From NCBI GenBank assembly GCA_905221605.1, contig CAJNDS010002147.1, forward strand, positions 235,141-299,140: DNA of 64,000 bases, written 5' to 3'. This document shows, piece after piece, positions 38,146 through 49,029 of this stretch. This DNA is from Symbiodinium natans (Eukaryota > Sar > Dinophyceae > Suessiales > Symbiodiniaceae). The position numbers and the translations under genes are program-made. The notes below the pieces were generated by a model. The model saw only the letters and a program-made list of their open reading frames with translations. It was not told the origin of the DNA and did no database searches. Numbering within the stretch: the first letter of the stretch is position 1; every line of letters starts with the position of its first letter.

Positions 38146-38210
38146 GCCGAGGGCACTCTTGCCGAAGGATTCTCGGAAGATCTGCCCACAGTTCTGTATC
38201 GAAGCCCTAG
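38146..38210 (+). CDS. Exon-like island, unidentified
   Basis: Frame AEGTLAEGFSEDLPTVLYRS then P. Preceded by TTTAGGG. The short intron from 38,118 would be almost pure TTTAGGG, but no clean acceptor is seen. Confidence 0.42.
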
Positions 38211-38248
38211 AGCCCGACTCCCCCAACCCCCACACCTAAGCCCTAAAT

Positions 38249-38320
38249 GATTCCTGCACTGAGTGGGTGTCTGGGTCGGCTGAAGGTCTCCGAATGTCTG
38301 AGCTCGGCCCCCCCCCCCTT
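38249..38320 (+). CDS. Exon-like island, unidentified
   Basis: Frame DSCTEWVSGSAEGLRMSELG then P before a C run. Splice sites unclear. Confidence 0.38.
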
Positions 38321-38465
38321 AGTGTCCCAAACTTTATAGACAAGGATACAGCCTGCTATAACTTCGAGTTACCCTACTTCTCACCCTACTTATAAGCACC
38401 CACCGATGCCAAAAGACGGGTTTACCCTGGCCAGAGAGCACCCCAAGCCTCTGAGTGCTATGTGT

Positions 38466-38594
38466 AAGGGTAGTTACATGGTCCCTAGTATGGGCCCTTA
38501 GAAGGGTACCCCATATATATACCCCTGAAGAACCCTAGAATACGAGTTAAGGGGGCCCTTTAGGGGAGGTTAGGGAGCGTATTAAGGGCCCATA
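38466..38594. mobile_element. Family 5 element, copy B
   Basis: AAGGGTAGTTACATGGTCCC at the left and GTTAGGGAGCGTATTAAGGGCCCAT at the right parallel copy A at 33,612. The right terminal repeat is lost. Confidence 0.65.
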
Positions 38595-38722
38595 TGCAGA
38601 CTAAGTGTCTGGTTCTTTCAACCTCCGGGGCTCGGGCTTACCTTTGTCCTCAAAACCTCAAACACCACGAATGGCTACGCAATTCAGTGTATATCCCCTC
38701 TCCCCTCCTCCCTCCCCCCAAG

Positions 38723-38745
38723 AAAAGCAGAAGAACATGGGCAAG
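38723..38745 (+). CDS. 23-base micro-exon candidate
   Basis: A long pyrimidine tract (CCCCTCTCCCCTCCTCCCTC) ends in CCCCCCAAG|AAAAGC, and the exon ends GGCAAG|GTAAGGAGGG. Splice signals are excellent. The coding content (KQKNMGK or KSRRTWA) is too short to judge. Confidence 0.45.
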
Positions 38746-38908
38746 GTAAGGAGGGGGACCACGGTAGGGTTTGATCCAAGCAACTTTAAACCCGAAAATC
38801 CTAAACCATAAACCCAAAACCCTAAACCCAAAACCCAAAACCCAAAACCCGAAACCCTAAATCCTAAACCCTAAACCCTAAACTCTAAACCCTAAACCCC
38901 AAGCCAAG

Positions 38909-39045
38909 GTGTCGAAGTCGAGGTGCCGGACGAGTGCACCGTTGGCCAATGGAAGCGCATGCTGGGTGACGGCTGGCTTGGGGACAAGATCCTGCCCCTC
39001 GGCCGCAGGGGTGTTGTTCCGGACACTACACCATACAGCAAGCCC
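38909..39045 (+). CDS. 45-codon coding island, probable terminal exon
   Basis: AAGCCAAG|GT, frame VEVEVPDECTVGQWKRMLGD, GWLGDKILPLGRRGVVPDTT, PYSKP, stop TAA. Among the most protein-like islands; no family recognised. Confidence 0.58.
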
Positions 39046-39175
39046 TAAACCCTAAACTCCAAACCCTAGACCCTAAACCCCGGTATTTTAGAGGTTTTTG
39101 TTGAAGGTTCTAGAGGGTCTTAGGATGAGTTTTGGCTTGCGGATGGTTTAGGGCCTTGTGACACCTCTGTGTTAG

Positions 39176-39214
39176 GCCATCCCTTCCGACTGCTCCTACG
39201 GTTTCCGGACGCAA
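39176..39214 (+). CDS. Short exon-like island
   Basis: CCTCTGTGTTAG|GC, frame HPFRLLLRFPDA. Confidence 0.35.
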
Positions 39215-39367
39215 CCCGAAACCCTAAAGCCCTTAAAAACAACAACGCCGAACCCCGAACCAAGGTATAGCCACCCTGAACCCTGAACCCTAAACCCCAA
39301 ACCCCAATCCCCAAACCCCAAACCCTCAATCCTCAACCCTAAACCTTAAACCCTAAACCCTAAAACC

Positions 39368-39468
39368 TTTGGGGCAGCCAAACCGAGGTACAGCCACAAG
39401 CTTCAGTGCTTTATGGTCGACCAGGGCGGCGTGGGGGCCCCAGTTCAGGGGCTTTGGGAGGGTTTGGG
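39368..39468 (+). CDS. Exon-like island, unidentified
   Basis: Frame FGAAKPRYSHKLQCFMVDQG then GVGAPVQGLWEG. The acceptor could be GGGGCAG at 39,377. Confidence 0.45.
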
Positions 39469-39484
39469 GTTTGGGCTTCAGGGT

Positions 39485-39837
39485 TGGGATGTTCCCCCTT
39501 ATACTAAGAGTCCTTAATTGGGATTCAAGTACCCTAAACCCTAAACCCTAAACCCTAAACCCTAAACCCTAAACCCTAAACCCTAAACCCTAAACCCTAA
39601 ACCCTAAACCCTAAACCCTAAAACATAAACCCTAAACCCTAAACCCTAAACCCTAAACCCTAAACCCTAAACCCTAAACCCTAAACCCTAAACCCTAAAC
39701 CCTAAACCCTAAACCCTAAACCCTAAACCCTAAACCCTAAACCCTAAACCCTAAACCCTAAACCCTACACCCTACACCGTAAACCCTAAACCCTAAACCC
39801 TTTAATTATTTTAATCCCTATTAGGGGGAACATCCCA
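39485..39837. mobile_element. Family 2 element, copy B, filled with CCCTAAA
   Basis: Left TGGGATGTTCCCCCTTATAC, right TATTAGGGGGAACATCCCA: a perfect 15-base terminal inverted repeat. Between them about 280 bp (39,532-39,800) is almost pure CCCTAAA. Confidence 0.85.
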
Positions 39838-39974
39838 CCTTTGGGGCTTACGTTTTTTGGGGTTTTAGAGGTTTTTGGGGTTTTTGGGGGTTTGGGGTTT
39901 AGGGTTTGGGGTTTAGGTTTTTTTGGGGGTTCAGGTTTTTTGGGGGTTTGGGGTTGAGGGTTTGGGGTCCTAAG

Positions 39975-40049
39975 CCCCGCCGTGGCGACCGCTTACTTTT
40001 TTCTGAGTCGATTTGTTTGGACGGAGTCGTTTTCTGGCAAGGCTTGAGC
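39975..40049 (+). CDS. Exon-like island, unidentified
   Basis: GGGTCCTAAG|CCC, frame PRRGDRLLFSESICLDGVVF then WQGLS before TGA. Confidence 0.45.
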
Positions 40050-40352
40050 TGAGAATACAAACGAAAACCGCCGAAATGGTGACGCGACGCAAGGGTTTCG
40101 GGTTTAGGGTTTAGGGTTTGGGGTTTGGGGTTTAGGGTTTAGGGTTTAGGGTTTAGGGTTTGGGGTGTAGGGTTAGGGCAATGCTCTTAGTTGGCTTGTT
40201 TGGCTCCAGTGCTTTGGGTGAACCCTAAACCCTAAACCCTAAGAGCTTCTGTGCTGGTTTAGGGTTTAGGGTTTAGGGATTAGGGTTTAGGGATTAGGGT
40301 TCAGGGTTGAGGGAATGTCTGAGTGCTCGACCCTGACTCCTGCTGCTTGCAG

Positions 40353-40420
40353 AAAGGCGCTGGGCGACGAGGAGTCGATACCGACGCTCCCCAATCGGCC
40401 TCTTCGTTGCACTGGTTCGG
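40353..40420 (+). CDS. Exon-like island, unidentified
   Basis: Strong acceptor CTCCTGCTGCTTGCAG|A, frame KALGDEESIPTLPNRPLRCT then GS. Ends in a G run. Confidence 0.52.
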
Positions 40421-40566
40421 GGGGGGGAGGGGTTGGGGTTTGGGGTTTCGGGTTTCGGGTTTAGGGTTTAGGGTGTAGGGTGTAGGGTTCAAGGTTAAGG
40501 GTTAAGGGTGTAGGGTTTAAGATCTAGGGTCTACGGTTTAGGGTCCTCCACCCAGCAGTCCCGCAG

Positions 40567-40623
40567 AGTCTAGATCGCGCAGCACTTGGGCGCGAAATCA
40601 AGCCCAACACCTTTGGGATGCTT
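40567..40623 (+). CDS. Exon ending inside a family 2 element
   Basis: CAGTCCCGCAG|AGT, frame SLDRAALGREIKPNTFGML, possible donor CTT|GTACTAG. That donor is within the left inverted repeat of the element at 40,614. Confidence 0.48.
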
Positions 40624-40705
40624 GTACTAGCAGTCCTTAGGGATTCTGGTACCCCCTATTATGACCCCTATTATAAGGACTGTTCGTATACGTGGGGACA
40701 TCCCA
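40614..40705. mobile_element. Family 2 element, copy C
   Basis: TGGGATG..AGTCCTTAGGGAT at the left, ATAAGGACT..CATCCCA at the right; 92 bp. Confidence 0.7.
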
Positions 40706-40787
40706 GCTTCTAGCCTCTATGAAGGATAAGGGGTAGCATCCCCTAAAGGCAACCCGGGCCCAACAAAAAGCTACTAAAACCCAGCAG

Positions 40788-40857
40788 GTTCGACCCTGAT
40801 CGCAAGGTTACATCTCCAGAGCAGTATGCACGGCAGACTTACCCCGTTACTAAGCCT
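40788..40857 (+). CDS. Probable terminal exon
   Basis: GCTACTAAAACCCAGCAG|G with a TACTAA-like branch site, 23 codons FDPDRKVTSPEQYARQTYPV then TKP, stop TAA. Confidence 0.52.
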
Positions 40858-40915
40858 TAAACCTTAAACCCTAAACACTAAACCCTGAACCCTAAACCCT
40901 CAACCGCCTAAAAAG

Positions 40916-41027
40916 GGCCCCGAAATCCTGAGGATCTTCATGAAGGGCCCTGGGAGCGTGCTGAAGATGCTGGAGCTGGCGCTCAACAAGCAGCATCTTG
41001 GCAGAATGCGGCCCCCGGAGGCTCTTG
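40916..41027 (+). CDS. Exon-like island, unidentified
   Basis: CGCCTAAAAAG|GGC, frame GPEILRIFMKGPGSVLKMLE then LALNKQHLGRMRPPEAL, donor CTTG|GTTTTGG. Helical, protein-like. A second frame is open but low-complexity. Confidence 0.55.
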
Positions 41028-41182
41028 GTTTTGGATGTTTTGGGGTTTCGGGTTTTAAGGTTTAGGGTTTAGGGTTTGAGGTTAGGGTTTAGGGTTTAGG
41101 GTTTAGGGTTTAGGGCTTAGGGCTTACTAAGCTTGGGTTTGGGGAGGTTTGGGGTTGACGCAAGAGCGCTTGAAAGCTTCAG

Positions 41183-41263
41183 CACTGGACCATGAAGCCC
41201 TACGTACCAAGCCATAGGATGGTGTCGGAACAGGCATTCAAGGTCGAGGTTCCTGCAGGAAGG
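41183..41263 (+). CDS. Exon-like island, unidentified
   Basis: TTGAAAGCTTCAG|CAC, frame HWTMKPYVPSHRMVSEQAFK then VEVPAGR, donor AGG|GTTTAGG. Last coding island before the 12-kb element. Confidence 0.52.
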
Positions 41264-41501
41264 GTTTAGGGTTTAGGGTTTAGGGTTAGGGTTGAGGATT
41301 GAGGATTGAGGGTTGAGGGTTTACGGTTTAGGGTTTAAGGTTGAGGGTTGAGGGTTTGGGGTTTAGGGTTTAGGGTTTAGGGAGTTGGCTGTACCCTAAA
41401 CGATGCCCCCCCCCCCCCATGGTATACATCAGCCCCTGCATATCCTCCAAGCCCTCAAACCTGAGCCCTAAACCCTAAACTATACCCTCTAGACCCTCTA
41501 G

Positions 41502-41520
41502 ACCCTCTATACCCTCTATG
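41502..41520. repeat. Left direct repeat flanking the 12-kb element
   Basis: ACCCTCTATACCCTCTATG, identical to 53,576-53,594. It is two units of a 9-base repeat, so it may be a target duplication or coincident minisatellite. Confidence 0.6.
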
Positions 41521-41560
41521 TACGAAGGACCTTTAGGTATAATGTGAGGTAGCCTCTTTG

Positions 41561-43135
41561 TTTAGTATTGGGGGCCTAGCCCGGGCTTCCCCCCAATACT
41601 GAATCACGAGCCCGGGCCTCCCCCCAATACTAAATCACGAGCCCGGCCCTCCCCCCAATACTAAATCACGAGCCCGCGCTTCCCCCCAATACTAAATCAC
41701 GAGCCCGGGCCTCCCCCCAATACTAAATCACGAGCCCGGGCTCGTAATTTAGTATTGGGGGAATTTCTATTTCAAAGATTTCAAAGATTTCAAAGGTTGC
41801 AAAAGGCGGGGGAAACTCCCGGGAAGTTTCCCAAACCTTTTGCAACATTTGAAATCTTTGAAATCTTTGAAATAGAAATTCCCCCCGGGCTTCCCCAATA
41901 CTAAACCACGAGCCCGGGCTTCCCCCCAATACTAAATCACGAGCCCGGGCTTCCCCCCAATATTAAATCACGAGCCCGGGCTTCACCCTTAATACTAAAT
42001 CACGAGCCCGGCCCTCCCCCCAATACTAAATCACGAGCCCGGGCCTCCCCCCAATACTAAATCACGAGCCCGGCCCTCCCCCCAATACTAAATCACGAGC
42101 CCGGGCTTCCCCCCAATCCTAAATCACGAGCCCGGGCTCGTAATTTAGTATTGGGGGAATTTCTATTTCAAAGATTTCAAAGATTTCAAAGATTTCAAAG
42201 GTTGCAAAAGGCGGGGGAAACTCCCGGGAAGTTTCCCAAACCTTTTGCAACCTTTGAAATCTTTGAAATCTTTGAAATCTTTGAAATCTTTGAAATAGAA
42301 ATTCCCCCCGGGCTTCCCCAATACTAAACCACGAGCCCGGGCTTCCCCCCAATACTAAATCACGAGCCCGGGCTTCCCCCCAATACGAAATCACGAGCCC
42401 GGGCTTCACCCCTAATACTACATCACGAGCCCGGCCCTCCCCCCAATACTAAATCAGGAGCCCGGGCATCCCCCCAATACTAAATCACGAGCCCGGCCCT
42501 CCCCCAAATACTAAATCACGAGCCCGGGCCTCCCCCCAATACTAAATCACGAGCCCGGGCTTGTAATTTAGTATTGGGGGAATTTCTATTTCGAAGATTT
42601 CAAAGATTTCAAAGATTTCAAAGGTTGCAAAAGGCGGGGGAAACTCCCGGGAAGTTTCCCAAACCTTTTGCAACCTTTGAAATCTTTGAAGTCTTTGAAA
42701 TCTTTGAAATAGAAATTCCCGCCGGGCTTCCCCAATACTAAACCACGAGCCCGGGCTTCCCCCCAATACTAAATCACGAGCCCGGGCTTCCCCCCAATAC
42801 TAAATCACGAGCCCGGGCTTCACCCCTAATACTAAATCACGAGCCCGGCCCTCCCCCCAATACTAAATCACGAGCCCGGGCCTCTCCCCAATATTAAATC
42901 ACGAGCCCGGCCCTCCCCCCAATACTAAATCACGAGCCCGGGCTTCCCCCCAATACTAAATCACGAGCCCGGGCTCGTAATTTAGTATTGGGGGAATTTC
43001 TATTTCAAAGATTTCAAAGATTTCAAAGATTTCAAAAGTTGCAAAAGGCGGGGGAAACTCCCGGGAAGTTTCCCAAACCTTTTGCAACCTTTGAAATCTT
43101 TGAAATCTTTGAAATAGAAATTCCCCCAATACTAA
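41561..43135. repeat. Hairpin satellite, left arm
   Basis: Units of about 34 bp (CCCCCCAATACTAAATCACG then AGCCCGGGCTT) alternate with hairpin modules near 41,760, 42,160, 42,580 and 43,000. Each module has arms of TTTCAAAGATTTCAAAGGTT GCAAAAGG and its inverse around a CTCCCGGGAAGTTTCC centre. Spacer units here read CCAATACTAAAT on +. Confidence 0.93.
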
Positions 43136-46100
43136 ATAACGAGCCCGGGCTCGTGATTTAGTATTGGGGGGAGGCCCGGGCTCGTGATTTAGTATTGGGG
43201 GGAAGCCCGGGCTCGTGATTTAGTATTCGGGGGAAGCCCGGGCTCGTAATTTAGTATTGGGTGGAAGCCCGGGCTCGTAATTTAGTATTTGGGGGTGAAG
43301 CCCGGGCTCGTGATTTAATATTGGGGGGAAGCCCGGGCTCGTGATTTAGTATTGGGGGGAGGGCCGGGATCGTGGTTTAGTATTGGGGAAGCCCGGGGGG
43401 AATTTCAAAGATTTCAAAGATTTCAAAGGTTGCAAAAGGCGGGGGAAACTCCCGGGAAGTTTCCCAAACCTTTTGCAACCTTTGAAATCTTTGAAATCTT
43501 TGAAATAGAAATTCCCCCAATGCTAAATTACCAGCCCGGGCTCGTGATTTAGTATTGGGGGGAGGCCCGGGCTCGTGATTTAGTATTTGGGGGAGGGCCG
43601 GGCTCGTGATTTAGTATTGGGGGGATGCCCGGGCTCCTGATTTAGTATTGGGGGGAGGGCCGGGCTCGTGATTTAGTATTAGGGGTGAAGCCCGGGCTCG
43701 TGATTTCGTATTGGGGGGAAGCCCGGGCTCGTGATTTAGTATTGGGGGGAAGCCCGGGCTCGTGGTTTAGTATTGGGGAAGCCCGGGGGGAAATTCTATT
43801 TCAAAGATTTCAAAGATTTCAAAGGTTGCAAAAGGTTTGGGAAACTTCCCGGGAGTTTCCCCCGCCTTTTGCAACCTTTGAAATCTTTGAAATCTTTGAA
43901 ATCTTTGAAATAGAAATTCCCCCAATACTAAATTACGAGCCCGGGCTCGTGATTTAGTATTGGGGGGAAGCCCGGGCTCGTGATTTAGTATTGGGGGGAA
44001 GGGCCGGGCTCGTGATTTAGTATTGGGGGGAAGCCCGGGCTCGTAATTTAGTATTGGGTGGAAGCCCGGGCTCGTAATTTAGTATTGGGGGAATTTCTAT
44101 TTCAAAGATTTCAAAGATTTCAAAGATTTCAAAGGTTGCAAAAGGCGGGGGAAACTCCCGGGAAGTTTCCCAAACCTTTTGCAACCTTTGAAATCTTTGA
44201 AATCTTTGAAATCTTTGAAATAGAAATTCCCCCAATACTAAATAACGAGCCCGGGCTCGTGATTTAGTATTGGGGGGAGGGCCGGGCTCGTGATTTAGTA
44301 TTGGGGGGAGGTCCGGGCTCGTGATTTAGTATTGGGGGGAAGCCCGGGCTCGTAATTTAGTATTGGGTGGAAGCCCGGGCTCGTAATTTAGTATTGGGGG
44401 AATTTCAAAGATTTCAAAGATTTCAAAGATTTCAAAGGTTGCAAAAGGCGGGGGAAACTCCCGGGAAGTTTCCCAAACCTTTTGCAACCTTTGAAATCTT
44501 TGAAATCTTTGAAATAGAAATTCCCCCAATGCTAAATTACGAGCCCGGGCTCGTGATTTAGTATTGGGGGGAGGGCCGGGCTCGTGAGTTTAGTATTGGG
44601 GGGAAGCCCGGGCTCGTGATTTAGTATTGGGGGGAAGCCCGGGCTCGTGATTTAGTATTGGGGGGAAGCACGGGCTCGTAATTTAGTATTGGGGGAATTT
44701 CTATTTCAAAGATTTCAAAGATTTCAAAGATTTCAAAGATTTCAAAGATTTCAAAGATTTCAAAGATTTCAAAGGTTGCAAAAGGCGGGGGAACTCCCGG
44801 GAATTTCCCCCGCCTTTTGCAACCTTTGAAATCTTTGAAATCTTTGAAATAGAAATTCCCCCAATGCTAAATTACGAGCCCGGGCTCGTGGTCTAGTATT
44901 GGGGGGAAGCCCGGGCTCGTGATTTAGTATTGGGGGGAAGGGCCGGGCTCGTGATTTAGTATTGGGGGGAAGCGCGGGCTCGTGATTTAGTATTGGGGGG
45001 AGGGCCGGGCTCGTGATTTAATATTGGGGAGGCCCGGGGGGAATTTCTATTTCAGAGATTTCAATCATTTCAAAGATTTCAAAGGTTGCAAAAGGCGGGG
45101 GAAACTCCCGGGAAGTTTCCCAAACCTTTTGCAACCTTTGAAATCTTTGAAATAGAAATTCCCCCAATACTAAATACGAGCCTCGGGCTCGTGATTTAGT
45201 ATTGGGGGGAGCCCGGGCTCGTGATTTAGTATTTGGGGAGAGGCCCGGGCTCGTGATTTAGTATTGGGGGGAGGGCCGGGCTCGTGATTTAGTATTGGGG
45301 GGAAGCCCGGGCTCGTGATTTAGTATTGGGGGGAAGCCCGGGCTCGTAATTTAGTATTGGGTGGAAGCCCGGGCTCGTAATTTAGTATTGGGGGAATTTC
45401 TATTTCAAAGTTTTCAAAGATTTCAAAGATTTCAAAGGTTGCAAAAGGTGGGGGAAACTCCCGGGAAGTTTCCCAAACCTTTTGCAACCTTTGAAATCTT
45501 TGAAATCTTTGAAATAGAAATTCCCCCAATGCTAAATTACGAGCCCGGGCTCGTGATTTAGTATTGGGGGGAGGGCCGGGCTCGTGATTTAGTATTGGGG
45601 GGAAGCCCGGGCTCGTGATTTAGTATTGGGGGGAAGGGCCAGGCTCGTGATTTAGTATTGGGGGGAAGCCCGGGCTCGTAATTTAGTATTGGGGGAATTT
45701 CTATTTCAAAGATTTCAAAGATTTCAAAGATTCAAAGATTTCAAAGATTTCAAAGATTTCAAAGGTTGCAAAAGGCGGGGGAACTCCCGGGAATTTCCCC
45801 CGCCTTTTGCAACCTTTGAAATCTTTGAAATCTTTGAAATAGAAATTCCCCCAATGCTAAATTACGAGCCCGGGCTCGTGATCTAGTATTGGGGGGAAGC
45901 CCGGGCTCGTGATTTAGTATTGGGGGGAAGGGCCGGGCTCGTGATTTAGTATTGGGGGGAAGCGCGGGCTCGTGATTTAGTATTGGGGGGAGGGCCGGGC
46001 TCGTGATTTAATATTGGGGAGGCCCGGGGGGAATTTCTATTTCAAAGATTTCAATCATTTCAAAGATTTCAAAGGTTGCAAAAGGCGGGGGAAACTCCCG

Positions 46101-47530
46101 GGAAGTTTCCCAAACCTTTTGCAACCTTTGAAATCTTTGAAAATCTTTGAAATAGAAATTACCCCAATACTAAATTACGAGCCCGGGCTCGTGATTTAGT
46201 ATTGGGGGGAAGCCCGGGCTCGTGATTTAGTATTGGGGGGAGGGCCGGGCTCGTGATTTAGTATTGGGGAGAGGCCCGGGCTCGTGATTTAGTATTGGGG
46301 GCCGGGCTCGTGATTTAGTATTAGGGGTGAAGCTCGGGCTCGTGATTTAGTATTGGGGGGAAGCCCGGGCTCGTGATTTAGTATTGGGGGGAAGCCCGGG
46401 NNNNNNNNNNNNNNNNNNNNNNNNNNNNNNNNNNNNNNNNNNNNNNNNNNNNNNNNNNNNNNNNNNNNNNNNNNNNNNNNNNNNNNNNNNNNNNNNNNNN
46501 CGTGATTTAGTATTGGGGGGAAGCCCGGGCTCGTGATTTAGTATTGGGGGGAGGGCCGGGCTCGTGATTTAGTATTGGGGAGAGGCCCGGGCTCGTGATT
46601 TAGTATTGGGGGGAGGGCCGGGCTCGTGATTTAGTATTAGGGGTGAAGCCGGGCTCGTGATTTAGTATTGGGGGGAAGCCCGGGCTCGTGATTTAGTATT
46701 GGGGGGAAGCCCGGGCTCGTGGTTTAGTATTGGGGGGAAGCCCGGGCTCGTGATTTAGTATTGGGGGGAAGCCCGGGCTCGTGGTTTAGTATTGGGGAAG
46801 CCCGGGGGTAATTTCTATTTCAAAGATTTCAAAGATTTCAAAGGTTGCAAAAGGTTTGGGAAACTTCCCGGGAGTTTCCCCCGCCTTTTGCAACTTTTGA
46901 AATCTTTGAAATCTTTGAAATCTTTGAAATAGAAATTCCCCCAATACTAAATTACGAGCCCGGGCTCGTGATTTAGTATTGGGGGGAAGCCCGGGCTCGT
47001 GATTTAGTATTGGGGGGAGGGCCGGGCTCGTGATTTAGTATTGGGGGGAGGCCCGGGCTCGTGATTTAGTATTGGGGGGAGGGCCGGGCTCGTGATTTAG
47101 TATTAGGGGTGAAGCCCGGGCTCGTGATTTAGTATTGGGGGGAAGCCCGGGCTCGTGATTTAGTATTGGGGGGAAGCCCGGGCTCGTGGTTTAGTATTGG
47201 GGAAGCCCGGGGGAATTTCTATTTCAAAGATTTCAAAGATTTCAAAGATTTCAAAGATTTCAAAGGTTGCAAAAGGTTTGGGAAACTTCCCGGGAGTTTC
47301 CCCCGCCTTTTGCAACCTTTGAAATCTTTGAAATCTTTGAAATCTTTGAAATAGAAATTCCCCCAATACTAAATTACGAGCCGGGCTCGTGATTTAGTAT
47401 TGGGGGGAAGCCCGGGCTCGTAATTTAGTATTGGGGGGGAGGCCCGGGCTCGTGGGGGGAGGCCCGGGCTTGTGATTTTGTATTGGGGGGAGGCCCGGGC
47501 TCGTAATTTAGTATTGGGGGGAGGCCCGGG
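43136..47530. repeat. Hairpin satellite, right arm, inverted spacer orientation
   Basis: The same units in the opposite orientation (CCCGGGCTCGTGATTTAGTA then TTGGGGGGAAG). Hairpin modules lie near 43,405, 43,795, 44,095, 44,400, 44,695, 45,045, 45,395, 45,695, 46,035, 46,810 and 47,215. Frames giving FQRFQRFQRLQK or FEIFEIFEIE are repeat translations. The segments about 44,640-45,060 and 45,640-46,030 are near-duplicates. Confidence 0.93.
46401..46500. other. Assembly gap (100 N)
   Basis: A run of exactly 100 N inside the satellite, the usual placeholder for an unknown gap size. The array's true length is unknown. Confidence 0.98.
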
Positions 47531-47686
47531 CAGCTGCCCCCAGGGCCACTTCACCATTTAAATTATTTAAATTGTTCAAATTATTTAAATTATTAAAACT
47601 CACCGAATTTATATAATTTAACTGCTTTAAATGTCGGGGGGGATTTAAATTATTTAAATTCCCGGCCTTTCCCACCCAGAAACCCA

Positions 47687-47772
47687 CATAGGGTTTATTT
47701 GGAAGCTGTCTCTCTTTATTTTCAATTAGGTAGCAAAAAAACCGATTGCCAACTTCCAAATAGACCCTATTT
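47687..47772. mobile_element. Nested small inverted-repeat element
   Basis: AGGGTTTATTTGGAAG at the left and CTTCCAAATAGACCCT at the right, near-perfect inverses. It lies next to an AT-rich stretch (47,560-47,665, TTTAAATTATTTAAATT). Confidence 0.6.
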
Positions 47773-47799
47773 AAGCCGCACACGGGGGGGGGGGGTCAC

Positions 47800-48880
47800 A
47801 TGTCTGTTTGAAGTGTTCCAGAGGCCCCGCAGGAATGGATCGGCTAACCATACACGCTTAGAATGGATTTGTTAACCATATTTCCTTCTGTTTCAAAAAC
47901 GAAACAATTTGGAGTAGTCCAAAGCAAATAGGGGGAGTCATGTCATGGGACACCCAAATAAGCAAAGCAATTAGGAGGATGTCTGGCTAGATTCCTGTCT
48001 AAAGTGTTTGAAAGGATCCATAGAGATGGATTTGTTGGCCATCTTATCTTCTGTTTCAACAAGCACAACAATTAGGAAGAGTCCGAAACAATTAGGAGGA
48101 GTCATCTTATGAGATGCCCCGTAAAAGCAAAACAATTAGGAGGAGTCATGCTACGAGACGCCCCGATAAGCAGCATGTCTGGGGGACACGTCTGATTAAA
48201 ATGTTCTAGAGGGTCCACAGGCAGGAATGGATGCAATAACCATACATGTCTGTTTCAAGCGCTTGAAAGGGTCCAAAGGAATGGGTTTGTTAACCGTAGT
48301 TCCGTGTGTTTCGAAAGGCAAAACAATATTGGAGGAGTCCAACACAATTCGAAGGAGTCATGTTATGGGACGCACCAACAAGGAAACCAACTAGGATGAT
48401 GTCTGGGGGGGCATTTCTGTTTAAAGTGTTCGAAAGGATTCACAGGGATGGTTTTGTGTAGCCATATTCTCTCCGGTCTCAACATGTACAACAGCTGGAG
48501 GAGTCCGAGACAACTAGGAGAAGTCATGTTACGGACGCCCCAAGGAGGATGTCTGGGGGGACATTTTTGTACAACGCGGTTGAAAGGTCCACCGGAACGA
48601 ACTTGTTAGCCATACATGTGTCTGTTTCAAGTCTCAAGTCTTTGAAGGGTCCAACGGAACGGGTTTGTTAGCCATATATCCTTCTGTTTCAGCAACAAGC
48701 AACGCAAGTCGAGGGATTCAAGCCAATTAGGAGGAGTCATGTTATGGGACGCCCCACGCATGTCTGTTTCAGGTGTTTGAAGGGTCCGTCTGTTTCAACA
48801 ATCCAAACAAGTGGGAGGAGACCAAAACATTTAGGGGAAGTCTTGTTATGGGATGCCCCGCAAATTAGAAGTATGCCCAC
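47800..48880. repeat. Degenerate tandem repeat, TGTCTGTTTCAA..GAGGAGTCATG unit
   Basis: Motifs recur in order in at least six diverged copies: GTCTGTTTCAAGTGTTTGAA, GGGTCCA..GAATGGGTTTGTTA, CCATATTTCCTTCTGTTTCA, ACAATTAGGAGGAGTCATG, TTATGGGACGCCCC. Unit length varies, about 120-220 bp. No gene. Confidence 0.8.
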
Positions 48881-49029
48881 CAATCAAAGCCCTAGGCGCC
48901 CCTAGACCCTAAACCCTGATTAATATTCATATGAATTTCAACTTTAGTTTGGTTATTCGTATAGGTAAAAGCAGTCTTGTTAACTTATTTAATTTTTGAA
49001 AAAAAACAACTAAGTGACTGTCCTAGCAG

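Noticed and set aside
41723-47366. Many ORFs of 60-96 codons on both strands (FQRFQRF / FEIFEIE)
   Set aside because: Products of the TTTCAAAGA hairpin arms; the same peptide appears on both strands because the modules are palindromic.
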